From Coprobacillaceae bacterium UN01-12pH3A (GTDB lineage Bacteria; Bacillota_I; Bacilli_A; Erysipelotrichales; Coprobacillaceae), in NCBI GenBank assembly GCA_027676805.1, contig JAQENU010000003.1, positions 292,641 to 356,640 on the forward strand: 64,000 nucleotides of DNA. The letters are read 5' to 3'. Below the pieces are notes generated by a model. That model did no database searches. It worked only from the letters and a program-made list of their open reading frames with translations, and was not told where the DNA came from. Below, one piece after another: positions 41,432 to 49,620 of the stretch. A program made the translations under genes and the position numbers. The first letter of the stretch is position 1. Every line of letters begins with the position of its first letter.

Positions 41432-41934
41432 AGCAAATGTGCTTGTCGCAGATGCTTTTCAATGCGTTCAATCGTTTCGGTATCTTTTATACGGATCGTA
41501 TGAAGGTGAACTCCATTAGACAGATTGGAAAGAAGCGGTGCTTCCTGAGCCTGACAGCTGTCAATAAATTCACGCACATCATGGCGGGTCATTAAATGAA
41601 GATTGCCGCGCAATTCGCCGTATATTGGATGCTCAATAATAACATCCACAACTTCTCCGCCTTCATCAACAATAATATTTAATTCTTCTTCCATCTCATC
41701 ACGCGTATGAATACAGGCTATTTGAGCAGTCATGCCTTTTTCTTTTGCTTCTTCTAACAAATAGCCGCGTGGTGTTGCAAAGATCTTTTCCCCGCTTGCC
41801 CTCAGCAAAGCAATATCACCGACAATCAGCTGACGGCTGACACCGAGCATTTTTCCCAGTTTCCCGGCACTTAAAGGAGCTTTTGTCTCTCTAATCAATT
41901 CTAAAACTTTTGCCTGACGCAATTCTTTTTCCAT
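41413..41934 (-). CDS. niaR: NiaR-like niacin-responsive repressor
   Basis: 173 aa. N-terminal HTH_11 domain (LSAGKLGKMLGVSRQLIVGD) and C-terminal 3H domain with conserved histidines (IACIHTRDEMEEELN, IIEHPIYGELRGNLHLMTRH, NGVHLHTIRI), which bind metal and niacin in NiaR/YrxA. Represses NAD biosynthesis or niacin uptake genes elsewhere; none is nearby. AAGGGGTG precedes the ATG. Strand-overlaps the end of the Na/Pi-family gene. Confidence 0.88.
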   Translation of the reverse strand: MEKELRQAKVLELIRETKAPLSAGKLGKMLGVSRQLIVGDIALLRASGEKIFATPRGYLLEEAKEKGMTAQIACIHTRDEMEEELNIIVDEGGEVVDVIIEHPIYGELRGNLHLMTRHDVREFIDSCQAQEAPLLSNLSNGVHLHTIRIKDTETIERIEKHLRQAHLLYEKEE

Positions 41935-42044
41935 ATTTTCACCCCTTACTCCCCATTATAGCAAGCTTTTAAATTAATTAAAACAGATATTTTTTGTAAG
42001 AAAGCGAAATATTATAAAAATATTTAGATAATAGGAATAAACTA

Positions 42045-42073
42045 TTGAAAAGACTAATAAAAAAGCGTATTAT
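42045..42073 (+). promoter_or_regulatory. ilvE promoter
   Basis: TTGAAA (42045-42050), 17 bp, TATTAT (42068-42073). No T-box or BCAA leader is visible before the start codon. Confidence 0.65.
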
Positions 42074-42104
42074 TACTTATAATCATTAAAAAAGGGGATT
42101 ATAT

Positions 42105-43169
42105 ATGGATATCAAGATAACACGAAGTACACATTTAAAAGAAAAACCGGATCAAAATCATCTTGGTTTTGGAAATTATTTTACCGATCATATGCTGACG
42201 ATTGACTATGATGAAGGGCAAGGATGGCATGATGCCAGAATTACACCTTATGAACCGATTGCTATGGATCCTGCCGCTATGGTGCTGCATTATGCGCAGG
42301 AAACTTTTGAAGGCTTAAAAGCATATCGTAATCCAAACGGTGATGTCATGCTGTTTAGACCGGAAATGAATGCACGAAGAATGATTAATTCTAATGCTCG
42401 TTTATGTATGCCGGCTTTACCGGAAGAAATGTTTATTGAAGCCGTCGAAGCGATCGTTAAATATGAACAGGATTGGATTCCAACAGCACCGGATACATCA
42501 CTTTACATTCGTCCATTCATGTATGCCGCTCAGCCAAGTGTCGGGGTTCATCCGGCAAACAGCTATAAATTTATCATTATCCTTTCACCGGTTGGGGCTT
42601 ATTATCCAGAAGGGGTTAATCCGATTAAAATTTGGGTAGAAGATGAATATGTTCGTGCTGTCAAAGGCGGAACCGGATTTACAAAATGCGGGGGCAATTA
42701 TGCTGCCAGCGTCGCTGCACAGGTTAAAGCAGAACAAAAAGGCTATACACAGGTATTATGGCTAGATGGTGTTCATCGTAAATATGTAGAAGAAGTGGGA
42801 ACAATGAATATCATGTTTTATATTGGCGATGAAATCATCACTGCTCCAATCGATGGTTCCGTACTTCCAGGTGTAACACGTGATTCCATGCTGAGACTGC
42901 TTAAGGATTGGGGATATAAAGTCTCTGAAAGAGAATTAAGCATTGATGACTTAATGGAAGCTGGACACAACGGTACTTTAAAGGAAGTGTTTGGGACAGG
43001 AACCGCAGCCGTTATTTCCCCTGTTGGAGAATTGAATTACAAAGGGGATATTGTCACAATCAATGATTTCAAAACCGGACCATTGACACAGCGTTTATAC
43101 GATACGCTTACAGGTATTCAATGGGGGAAAATAGAAGATCCTTATCAGTGGACAAGAATTATAAAGTAA
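42105..43169 (+). CDS. ilvE: Branched-chain amino acid aminotransferase
   Basis: 354 aa fold-type IV PLP enzyme of the group II BCAT form. Contains HYAQETFEGLKAYRNPNGD, RMINSNARLCMPAL, the catalytic-lysine region FTKCGGNYAASVAAQVKA (Lys in this KCGGNYA context is the PLP-region signature), EEVGTMNIMFYI and GTAAVISPVGEL. Interconverts Val, Leu, Ile and their 2-oxo acids. AAGGGG precedes the ATG. No other ilv gene is nearby, so it may act mainly in degradation or salvage. Confidence 0.94.
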   Translation: MDIKITRSTHLKEKPDQNHLGFGNYFTDHMLTIDYDEGQGWHDARITPYEPIAMDPAAMVLHYAQETFEGLKAYRNPNGDVMLFRPEMNARRMINSNARLCMPALPEEMFIEAVEAIVKYEQDWIPTAPDTSLYIRPFMYAAQPSVGVHPANSYKFIIILSPVGAYYPEGVNPIKIWVEDEYVRAVKGGTGFTKCGGNYAASVAAQVKAEQKGYTQVLWLDGVHRKYVEEVGTMNIMFYIGDEIITAPIDGSVLPGVTRDSMLRLLKDWGYKVSERELSIDDLMEAGHNGTLKEVFGTGTAAVISPVGELNYKGDIVTINDFKTGPLTQRLYDTLTGIQWGKIEDPYQWTRIIK

Positions 43170-43199
43170 AAGAGACGCTTTGAGCGCCTCTTTTTATAT
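43168..43199 (+). terminator. Terminator after ilvE
   Basis: GAG-A-CGCT / AGCG-C-CTC stem with TTG loop and TTTTTATA run. Confidence 0.8.
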
Positions 43200-43266
43200 A
43201 CTTATGTTAGCAAATACAATGTAACATATATTTTTATTATTTTGTCATTTTTTCTAAACTAGAAAG

Positions 43267-45279
43267 CTACATCATCAGTGATGAAAGCTGATAAACGACG
43301 AGTGAAACGACGTAAGCTGTTCCGGTTTGAAACAAGGCACAGTACAGGGCTTCCTTCAATGATCCCAGTTCTTTTTTAGTAGCGGCAAAAGCTGCCACAC
43401 ATGGCATATAGAGTACCGTAAACACTAAAAAGGCAAAGGCACTTTGAGGGGTAAAGATCGTTTGCAGCAGCTGACTCAGCATCATTGAATTATCACTGCC
43501 AAGAAGAACCGTTAATGTGGATACAACCGATTCTTTAGCCGTAATTCCGGTAATCAGAGCAGTAGAAGCACGCCAGTCATCAAATCCCATAGGTTTAAAG
43601 ATTGGGGCAACAAAGTTTCCGATAGACGCTAAAATACTGTTGGAACTATCCGCAACTAAAGTTAGATTCCAAGAAAACGACTGCAGGAACCAAATGACCA
43701 TTGAAGCAATGAAGATAATCGTGAAAGCTTTCTTGATAAAGTCTTTTGCTTTTTCCCACATATGCATCAAAACACTCTTATATGAAGGGATGCGATAAGC
43801 CGGCAATTCTAATACAAAAGGAACCGGTTCCCCTTTTAATACAGTGCTTTTTAATAGTAATCCGGATAAAATCGCAACAAAGATTCCAATGCAGTAAATC
43901 GTAATCATGACTAAAGCCGCTTTTTCTGAAAAGAATGCTGCAGTAATCATTCCGTAAATCGGAAGCTTCGCACTGCATGACAGAAAGGGCGTTAGAACAA
44001 TAGTCATTTTACGGTCACGTTCAGACGATAAAGTACGGGTTGCCATAATCGCCGGCACACTGCAGCCAAAACCGATCAGCATCGGCACAAACGAGCGTCC
44101 CGATAATCCCAGTTTTCTTAAAAACTTATCCATCACAAAAGCCACACGTGCCATATAGCCACTGTCTTCTAATAAGGATAAAAAGAAGAACAAGACTACA
44201 ATGATCGGCATGAAAGATAAGACACTTCCTACCCCACTGCAAATGCCGTCAATGATTAAAGATTGAAGCAAATCGTTAACCTGCCAAGTCTGCAGTAAGC
44301 CTGAGAGCATCTGATTAAATTGATCAATACCGCCTTCTAACAGTTCCTGAAGCGGTCCACCAATAACACTGAACGTTAAATAAAAGATCAGGAACATAAT
44401 CCCAATAAAGATCGGAATCGCTAAATATTTATTCGTTAATAATTTATCAATCTTTTCAGAACGAATCTGTTCATTCGTTTCTCCTTCTTTAAAAACACAC
44501 TGCTGACAGACTTTTTCAATATAATTATAGCGCATATCTACAACTGCCGCTTCACGGTCAGTCTGCAAATTTTTCTCCATCTCTTCCACAATATGATGAA
44601 TGATGTGACATTCTTCATCCGTTAAGCCTAATTCTTGTTCTAAATGTTCATTTCCTTCAATTAAACGTGTAACAACGTAGCGATTTGGCAAACGCAGACG
44701 CTCCGTATGATCCTCAATTAAATGACGGATCGCATGAATTGCACGGTGAATCTCACCGGAACAGAAATCAACATGGTGAACCGGCGGGCGGTTTTTAACC
44801 ATTGCACTGACCTGATTCACCAGATCAATGATACCGTCTCCCTTGCTGGCTGAAATAGGATATACCGGTATCCCCAAAGCCTCTGATAATCCGGATACAT
44901 CAATGCTGTTTCCGCTTCCTACAACCTCATCCATCATATTTAATGCAATAACCATTGGAATATTTAATTCCATCATCTGCAAAGTCAGATATAAATTTCT
45001 TTCGATATTGGTTGCATCAATAATATCAATAATCAATTCCGGACGATCTTTCAATAAAAAATCCGTTGTTACAATCTCTTCCGATGTATAAGGAGTTAAA
45101 GAATAGATTCCCGGTAGATCGACGATTGTAATGTCTTTATGCCGTTTCATTGTTCCCATTTTCTTTTCAACCGTTACTCCCGGAAAATTACCTACATGCT
45201 GATTCGATCCGGTCAATTGGTTAAACAAAGTAGTTTTCCCACAGTTTTGATTTCCTACTAAAGCAATCAAATGTTCCAC
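43267..45279 (-). CDS. feoB: Ferrous iron transport protein B
   Basis: 670 aa. N-terminal G domain with G1 GNQNCGKTTLFNQLTG, G3 DLPGIYSL, G4 NMMD and the SASKGDG loop, then a helical GDI-like domain. A C-terminal membrane domain has two Gate motifs (GFGCSVPAIMATRTL and a later TAKESVVSTL region). Imports Fe2+. It starts at GTG 45279, which overlaps the feoA stop as TAGTG. Iron supply fits the PerR/Fur-like and anaerobic features of the window. Second gene of feoAB. Confidence 0.96.
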   Translation of the reverse strand: MEHLIALVGNQNCGKTTLFNQLTGSNQHVGNFPGVTVEKKMGTMKRHKDITIVDLPGIYSLTPYTSEEIVTTDFLLKDRPELIIDIIDATNIERNLYLTLQMMELNIPMVIALNMMDEVVGSGNSIDVSGLSEALGIPVYPISASKGDGIIDLVNQVSAMVKNRPPVHHVDFCSGEIHRAIHAIRHLIEDHTERLRLPNRYVVTRLIEGNEHLEQELGLTDEECHIIHHIVEEMEKNLQTDREAAVVDMRYNYIEKVCQQCVFKEGETNEQIRSEKIDKLLTNKYLAIPIFIGIMFLIFYLTFSVIGGPLQELLEGGIDQFNQMLSGLLQTWQVNDLLQSLIIDGICSGVGSVLSFMPIIVVLFFFLSLLEDSGYMARVAFVMDKFLRKLGLSGRSFVPMLIGFGCSVPAIMATRTLSSERDRKMTIVLTPFLSCSAKLPIYGMITAAFFSEKAALVMITIYCIGIFVAILSGLLLKSTVLKGEPVPFVLELPAYRIPSYKSVLMHMWEKAKDFIKKAFTIIFIASMVIWFLQSFSWNLTLVADSSNSILASIGNFVAPIFKPMGFDDWRASTALITGITAKESVVSTLTVLLGSDNSMMLSQLLQTIFTPQSAFAFLVFTVLYMPCVAAFAATKKELGSLKEALYCALFQTGTAYVVSLVVYQLSSLMM

Positions 45280-45506
45280 TATTTTACCCCCTTTACCGTA
45301 ATCTTAGCTGCATCTTCTTTTCTGATTGTCAATACATAGCTTCTTAAATATACTTCAATGGGATCCCCCATCGGTGCTATTTTTCTCACCTTTACTAAAG
45401 TATTCGGTGTCAATCCCATTTCTAATAATCTTTTTCTCAATAAGCCTTCTCCCCCGACGGCTTCGACGGTAGCACTCATCCCTGGCTGTACTAAATCTAA
45501 CGTCAT
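45279..45506 (-). CDS. feoA: Ferrous iron transport protein A
   Basis: 75 aa SH3-like FeoA: MTLDLVQPGMSATVEAVGGE, LLRKRLLEMGLTPNT, VKVRKIAPMGDPIEVYLRSY. Stimulates FeoB GTPase/transport in known systems. ATG 45506 has GGGGTG 6 nt upstream; the longer frame to 45554 runs through the promoter and is rejected. Confidence 0.92.
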   Translation of the reverse strand: MTLDLVQPGMSATVEAVGGEGLLRKRLLEMGLTPNTLVKVRKIAPMGDPIEVYLRSYVLTIRKEDAAKITVKGVK

Positions 45507-45525
45507 AATTTCACCCCTTTGCCCT

Positions 45526-45554
45526 ATTATAGCAAAAAAAGTTAAACGCTTCAA
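45526..45554 (-). promoter_or_regulatory. feoAB promoter
   Basis: Minus strand TTGAAG (45549-45554), 17 bp, TATAAT (45526-45531) with an extended TG. I see no clear Fur/DtxR box next to it. Confidence 0.75.
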
Positions 45555-45560
45555 ACTGTT

Positions 45561-46256
45561 TTAGGCGCGTTTAACTAATATTTCAAATATATCTTCGATA
45601 TGTGTGATCTGATATGTTGGCACCGCCGGTCCGTTAAGCGGCTGTTTAGCTGCATTGATCCAGCAGCTGTCCAGTCCGGCATTATTTGCCCCTTGTATAT
45701 CGGATGTCAGTGAATCTCCGATTAATAGGGTGGATTTAGGATCAAAGGCTTCAATTCTTGAAAACACCTGATTAAAGTATTCCATACTTGGCTTTTGTGC
45801 ATGCAGATCTTCCGATACAAACACATCTTGAAAATACTGCAATGTGTCGGTTCCTTTTAAACGCTTAAACGCTGTTTTCGATACACCGTTCGTCACTGCA
45901 AATAAACGATAAGCTGAAGACAAGGTTTCCAGTGTCTCTTTAGCGTGCGGAATCAGAAAATAGCCATCCGCCAAGCCATCCTGATAATCACTGGCAAAGC
46001 GATCATAAGGATAATCCAATCCTAACTGTTCAAATAGATGTTTAAAGCGACCAACTGTGACCTCATCCTTTGTTACATGTCCCAGTTCAAATTCTTTCCA
46101 TAATTGATCATTGATCTGATGATAGCGTTTGAACAGTGGTTCATCTACTTCAATGCCGATCTTCCTGAATGTTTCAATGAAGGAGTGTTCCTCGGCTTTT
46201 TTAAAATCAAAGATTACTCCATCCAAATCAAATAATAATGTATTATAATGACTCAT
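45561..46256 (-). CDS. YjjG-like HAD nucleotidase
   Basis: 231 aa. HAD motif I TLLFDLDGVIFDFKKAE (extended FDF tail typical of YjjG), motif II FAVTNGVSKTAF, lysine region EDLHAQKPSMEYF and motif IV TLLIGDSLTSDIQGANN. YjjG-type enzymes are house-cleaning nucleotidases for non-canonical pyrimidine monophosphates. It overlaps the 3' end of xpt, so nucleotide salvage is a coherent theme. Start ATG 46256 with GGGG about 9 nt upstream; TTG 46259 is less likely. Confidence 0.85.
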   Translation of the reverse strand: MSHYNTLLFDLDGVIFDFKKAEEHSFIETFRKIGIEVDEPLFKRYHQINDQLWKEFELGHVTKDEVTVGRFKHLFEQLGLDYPYDRFASDYQDGLADGYFLIPHAKETLETLSSAYRLFAVTNGVSKTAFKRLKGTDTLQYFQDVFVSEDLHAQKPSMEYFNQVFSRIEAFDPKSTLLIGDSLTSDIQGANNAGLDSCWINAAKQPLNGPAVPTYQITHIEDIFEILVKRA

Positions 46257-46818
46257 CAAAAATTACCCCATTTTCATCTAAGCTTTTAATTTTAGCTAAC
46301 GAATACAAATCGTATCCCTTCTCTTTAATTAATAGATGACCATCTTGGAATGTTTTATCAATCACGATTCCAACTCCATCTATAACAGCCCCGGCTTCAT
46401 GAACGATTTGCTCTACTCCTAAAAATGCCTGACCGTTTGCCAGAAAGTCATCTATAAATAGTATATGATCGTCTTCATTAATTAAATGCTTAGATAAGCA
46501 AATTGTATAAGATTTATTTTTAGTGAAGGAAAAAACATGAGAGACATAGGCTTCCTGCATTGTAGAAGGCTGTGCTTTCTTAATAAAGATCATAGGGACT
46601 TCTAATTTTAAGGCACACATCAATGCCGGAGCAATCCCGCTTGTCTCAATTGTCACCACTTTTGTGATCGGATATTTCTTAAAATAATGATAGAATTCTT
46701 CTCCGATGGCTTCCATCAGTTTCGGATCCACCTGATGATTTAAGAACGAATCGACTTTTAAGATTTCTCCGTTAATGATCTTTCCTCTCTTGATGATTTC
46801 TTCTTCTAACTTTAACAT
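46243..46818 (-). CDS. xpt: Xanthine phosphoribosyltransferase
   Basis: 191 aa type I PRTase converting xanthine plus PRPP to XMP. PRPP loop HILFIDDFLANGQAFLGVEQ, Xpt-typical openings KRGKIINGEILKVDSFLNHQ and the ETSGIAPALMCA loop. No purine riboswitch precedes it; it follows the ABC exporter gene by only 12 bp and is probably transcribed with it. GGAGAAGAAGT precedes the ATG. Confidence 0.93.
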   Translation of the reverse strand: MLKLEEEIIKRGKIINGEILKVDSFLNHQVDPKLMEAIGEEFYHYFKKYPITKVVTIETSGIAPALMCALKLEVPMIFIKKAQPSTMQEAYVSHVFSFTKNKSYTICLSKHLINEDDHILFIDDFLANGQAFLGVEQIVHEAGAVIDGVGIVIDKTFQDGHLLIKEKGYDLYSLAKIKSLDENGVIFDESL

Positions 46819-46830
46819 ACTTCTTCTCCT

Positions 46831-48558
46831 TTAAATCGTTTGATATAAATGGGCGTATACCCCGTTTTTATGAATTAACTGGGCATGCGTCCCCATCTCA
46901 GCAATACGATGATCATCGATTACTAAAATACGGCTGGCATTTTTAATTGTACTCAGGCGATGAGCAATGACTAATGTTGTTCTGCCTTTTGCTAACTTTT
47001 CTAATGATCCTTGTATAACTTTTTCACTTTCACTGTCTAAGGCACTGGTTGCTTCATCTAAGATCAAAATTGCCGGATCTTTTAAGAAGGCTCTGGCAAT
47101 GCTGATTCTTTGCTTTTGTCCACCGGAAAGCTTAATGCCCTTTTGACCAATATGAGTATGATAGCCCTTTGGCATAGCCATGATGAATTCATGAGCATTC
47201 GCCTTTTTTGCAGCCTGAATAATCTCCTCTTCTGATGCCTCCATCAAACCATAGCGAATATTATCTATGATGGTCCCTGAAAACAAGTAGACATCTTGTT
47301 GAACGATCCCAATATTTCTTCTTAGCGATTCAATTGTCACTTCGCGAATATCCTTTCCATCAATCAGGATTCTCCCATCACTAATGTCATAAAAGCGAGA
47401 AATGAGTGAACAAAGCGTTGTTTTACCGCCTCCGGAATGTCCTACTAAAGCCGTATATTCACCGCTGGGAATATCAAAAGAAATGGAATCTAAAATATTC
47501 TCTTGATCCTTTTCATAGGCAAAACTCACATCTTCAAAAGTAATCTGTCCTTTTACATCGGTTAATTCTACGGCGTTTTTTACTTCCTTAATTTCAGATT
47601 GTGTATTTAATAATTCTATAAAGCGATTAAATCCAGCTAATCCATCTTGGTATTGTGCTATAATGCGGGTCAGCTGACGAATTGGATCAGTCAGATATCC
47701 AGCATACAGAATAAATGTCATCAGATCTGCAAGATCCATCGTTCCTTTAGTAATCCAGATTCCGCCAATCACCACGATCAAAATACTCATCAGTTCCACG
47801 AAAGTATCGATTCCCTGATAGCAAAGCATTTCGCTGCCATAAATGCGCTTACGGGCTTTTAAAAAACGGTGGTTCTCCTGTTCAAACTTTTGTTTTTCTA
47901 CTTCTTCATTAGTAAACGACTGTACCATCCGAATTCCGTTAAAGGTTTCTTCGATCTGAGCATTAATATCACTGATTCGCTCATATCCCTGCTTAGCTGC
48001 CCGATGCACCGATTTACTAAAAAACAGAACATAGCCGCACATAATTGGTAGTATGGTAAGCATAACAAGAGTCATTTTCCAATTGATAGTGAGCATGATT
48101 CCCATTGCCCCAAAGAATTTCACACAGTAAATAATCAGATCTTCTGGTCCATGGTGATACAATTCTGCAAGCATCAGTGTGTCATGTGTAATGCGTGACA
48201 TTAATTCCCCGACACGATGATTATCAAAATAATGGAAAGATAGGTTTTCTAAATGAGTGAACAATTCTTTTCGCATATCACTTTCCATTTTAGCGCCCAT
48301 AACATGTCCTTGATAATCAAAATAACCACCGCAGAATGTCTGGATTACCAGTAAGCCCAGTAGGCCTAATCCGATCAATAATATGGGACGTACAGCCCCA
48401 GGCGGGTTCTGCACCAATAATACTTTGGTAATATAACGAATTCCCAAGGGATAAATCAATGTAATGCTGGCTGCGACCAAGGCACAAAGCAGCACTTTTA
48501 CAAACAGCCAACGATATGGCTTATAGTAAGAAATAAACTTCTTAATGTTGAATTTCAT
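46831..48558 (-). CDS. MsbA-like ABC exporter (half transporter) 2
   Basis: 575 aa, same architecture as exporter 1: six-helix domain and NBD with Walker A ALVGHSGGGKTTLCSLISRF (Gly instead of Ala at the sixth position), IGIVQQDVYLF, signature LSGGQKQRISIARAFL, Walker B AILILDEATSALD and LVIAHRLSTIK. Heads an apparent operon with xpt and the YjjG-like gene; a purine-related substrate is possible but only by context. A 17-codon leader ORF precedes it. AGGAGG lies 6 nt upstream of the ATG. Confidence 0.92.
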   Translation of the reverse strand: MKFNIKKFISYYKPYRWLFVKVLLCALVAASITLIYPLGIRYITKVLLVQNPPGAVRPILLIGLGLLGLLVIQTFCGGYFDYQGHVMGAKMESDMRKELFTHLENLSFHYFDNHRVGELMSRITHDTLMLAELYHHGPEDLIIYCVKFFGAMGIMLTINWKMTLVMLTILPIMCGYVLFFSKSVHRAAKQGYERISDINAQIEETFNGIRMVQSFTNEEVEKQKFEQENHRFLKARKRIYGSEMLCYQGIDTFVELMSILIVVIGGIWITKGTMDLADLMTFILYAGYLTDPIRQLTRIIAQYQDGLAGFNRFIELLNTQSEIKEVKNAVELTDVKGQITFEDVSFAYEKDQENILDSISFDIPSGEYTALVGHSGGGKTTLCSLISRFYDISDGRILIDGKDIREVTIESLRRNIGIVQQDVYLFSGTIIDNIRYGLMEASEEEIIQAAKKANAHEFIMAMPKGYHTHIGQKGIKLSGGQKQRISIARAFLKDPAILILDEATSALDSESEKVIQGSLEKLAKGRTTLVIAHRLSTIKNASRILVIDDHRIAEMGTHAQLIHKNGVYAHLYQTI

Positions 48559-48579
48559 AGTTCCTCCTAGTATAGAGGC

Positions 48580-48633
48580 CTATTGATTATGACCTCTCTT
48601 TTTTATAGTTGTAGTAATCATTGTTTTTTTCAT
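48580..48633 (-). CDS. 17-residue leader peptide upstream of ABC exporter 2
   Basis: ATG 48633, MKKTMITTTIKKRGHNQ, stop at 48580-48582. It has AGGAAGAG upstream and a promoter with TATAAT (48665-48670). A hairpin AGAGG...CCTCT (48572-48597) overlaps its end. It sits between promoter and ABC gene, as a regulatory leader would. Thr/Ile and Lys-rich; no family recognised. Confidence 0.4.
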   Translation of the reverse strand: MKKTMITTTIKKRGHNQ

Positions 48634-48664
48634 ATTTACTCTTCCTTTCATAGTGATTTGTTCC

Positions 48665-48670
48665 ATTATA
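48665..48670 (-). promoter_or_regulatory. Extended -10 promoter of the ABC exporter 2 operon
   Basis: Minus strand TGTTATAAT; no convincing -35. Confidence 0.55.
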
Positions 48671-48712
48671 ACATATTTAGCTGATACGTGAATATAAGAA
48701 AAAAGCTTAGGA

Positions 48713-49354
48713 TTAATAGCCTAAACTTTCTTTAACTATAATAACGCTGATACGTCCGGGAGTTCCCTGACGCCCTGTCACAACATAATGTGAACAGATG
48801 CGGTCTTTGGATTTACAGTGCGCACAATGACCAAAATTAGTGCAAGGTGTCTCTTTGTTTAAACGGATCGCATTTGCCGGTGCCGCTATATTTTCGACAC
48901 GTTTCATTGCCGCCTCTAAATCAGGAACAATCTTATTGGCACCCGCCACCACAATGACATGTTTAGGTCCGAAAATCAAAGCTGCCACACGGTTTCCTTT
49001 CCCATCAACATTATAAAGCAGCCCATCTTCTGTTATGGCATTGCTGCTGGTAATCAGGTAATCCGCTAAAAAGGCTTGACGATGCACATCATCGATCTCT
49101 TTTGCAGTTAAACTTTGATCATAGCGATCATTAAACGTAATAGGCATCTTCCTTAATTGATCGATGATACCTGTTTCAAATAAGGTTTGACTCCCACCCA
49201 CACTGACCGATGTCTCCGGTTTAATTAACTTGCTTATTAATTCATTTAGCTCTTCTGCATTTTCAACAATATGTGCCTCCATATTATTTTTAATCAATGC
49301 ATTCCTCGTCTTTTCTATCTTTAGATCCATCAATGTCTTTAAATTCTGATCCAT
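48713..49354 (-). CDS. LUD-domain (LutC/YkgG-like) protein
   Basis: 213 aa. LUD fold (former DUF162): SVSVGGSQTLFETGIIDQL, then ADYLITSSNAITEDGLLYNV, GPKHVIVVAGANKIV. A C-terminal cysteine cluster (TPCTNFGHCAHCKSKDRIC) suggests an iron-sulfur or zinc site. LutC relatives act in lactate utilisation, but lutAB are absent. This subfamily occurs alone in many anaerobes and its substrate is not known. No clean ribosome site is obvious beyond AGGGGAGG upstream of the ATG. Confidence 0.8.
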   Translation of the reverse strand: MDQNLKTLMDLKIEKTRNALIKNNMEAHIVENAEELNELISKLIKPETSVSVGGSQTLFETGIIDQLRKMPITFNDRYDQSLTAKEIDDVHRQAFLADYLITSSNAITEDGLLYNVDGKGNRVAALIFGPKHVIVVAGANKIVPDLEAAMKRVENIAAPANAIRLNKETPCTNFGHCAHCKSKDRICSHYVVTGRQGTPGRISVIIVKESLGY

Positions 49355-49382
49355 CTCTTTTCCTCCCCTTGCAGTGTAATAA

Positions 49383-49420
49383 AAAAGGACTTCCCCAAAT
49401 GTAATGGGTTACAGTCCTTT
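49383..49420 (-). terminator. Terminator after the 42-aa ORF
   Basis: AAAGGACT / AGTCCTTT arms with a loop of about 20 nt and a T6 run on the minus strand. Confidence 0.75.
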
Positions 49421-49426
49421 ATTCAT

Positions 49427-49555
49427 CTATTCACCTGAATTTCTTCTTTCGTTAAAGCATTTATCCATTTCGTTTTCAAGATATTTAATAGATAAAAATG
49501 CACCAATCATCGTTGTGATTCCAATTGAAGCCACTTTAAATAATTTAGATTTCAT
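49427..49555 (-). CDS. Small membrane protein (42 aa)
   Basis: Starts MKSKLFKVASIGITTMIGAF, continues LSIKYLENEMDKCFNERRNS and ends GE. One predicted membrane helix (residues ~6-24) then a charged tail. It has a perfect AAGGAGG site 9 nt before the ATG, and the terminator above follows 7 nt after its stop, so it looks like a real monocistronic gene. No family recognised. Confidence 0.6.
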   Translation of the reverse strand: MKSKLFKVASIGITTMIGAFLSIKYLENEMDKCFNERRNSGE

Positions 49556-49620
49556 GTGTTTATCCTCCTTAAATTCTCATGAAAACATTATATCACACTT
49601 TTTTATAAATGGTAGTTTTT

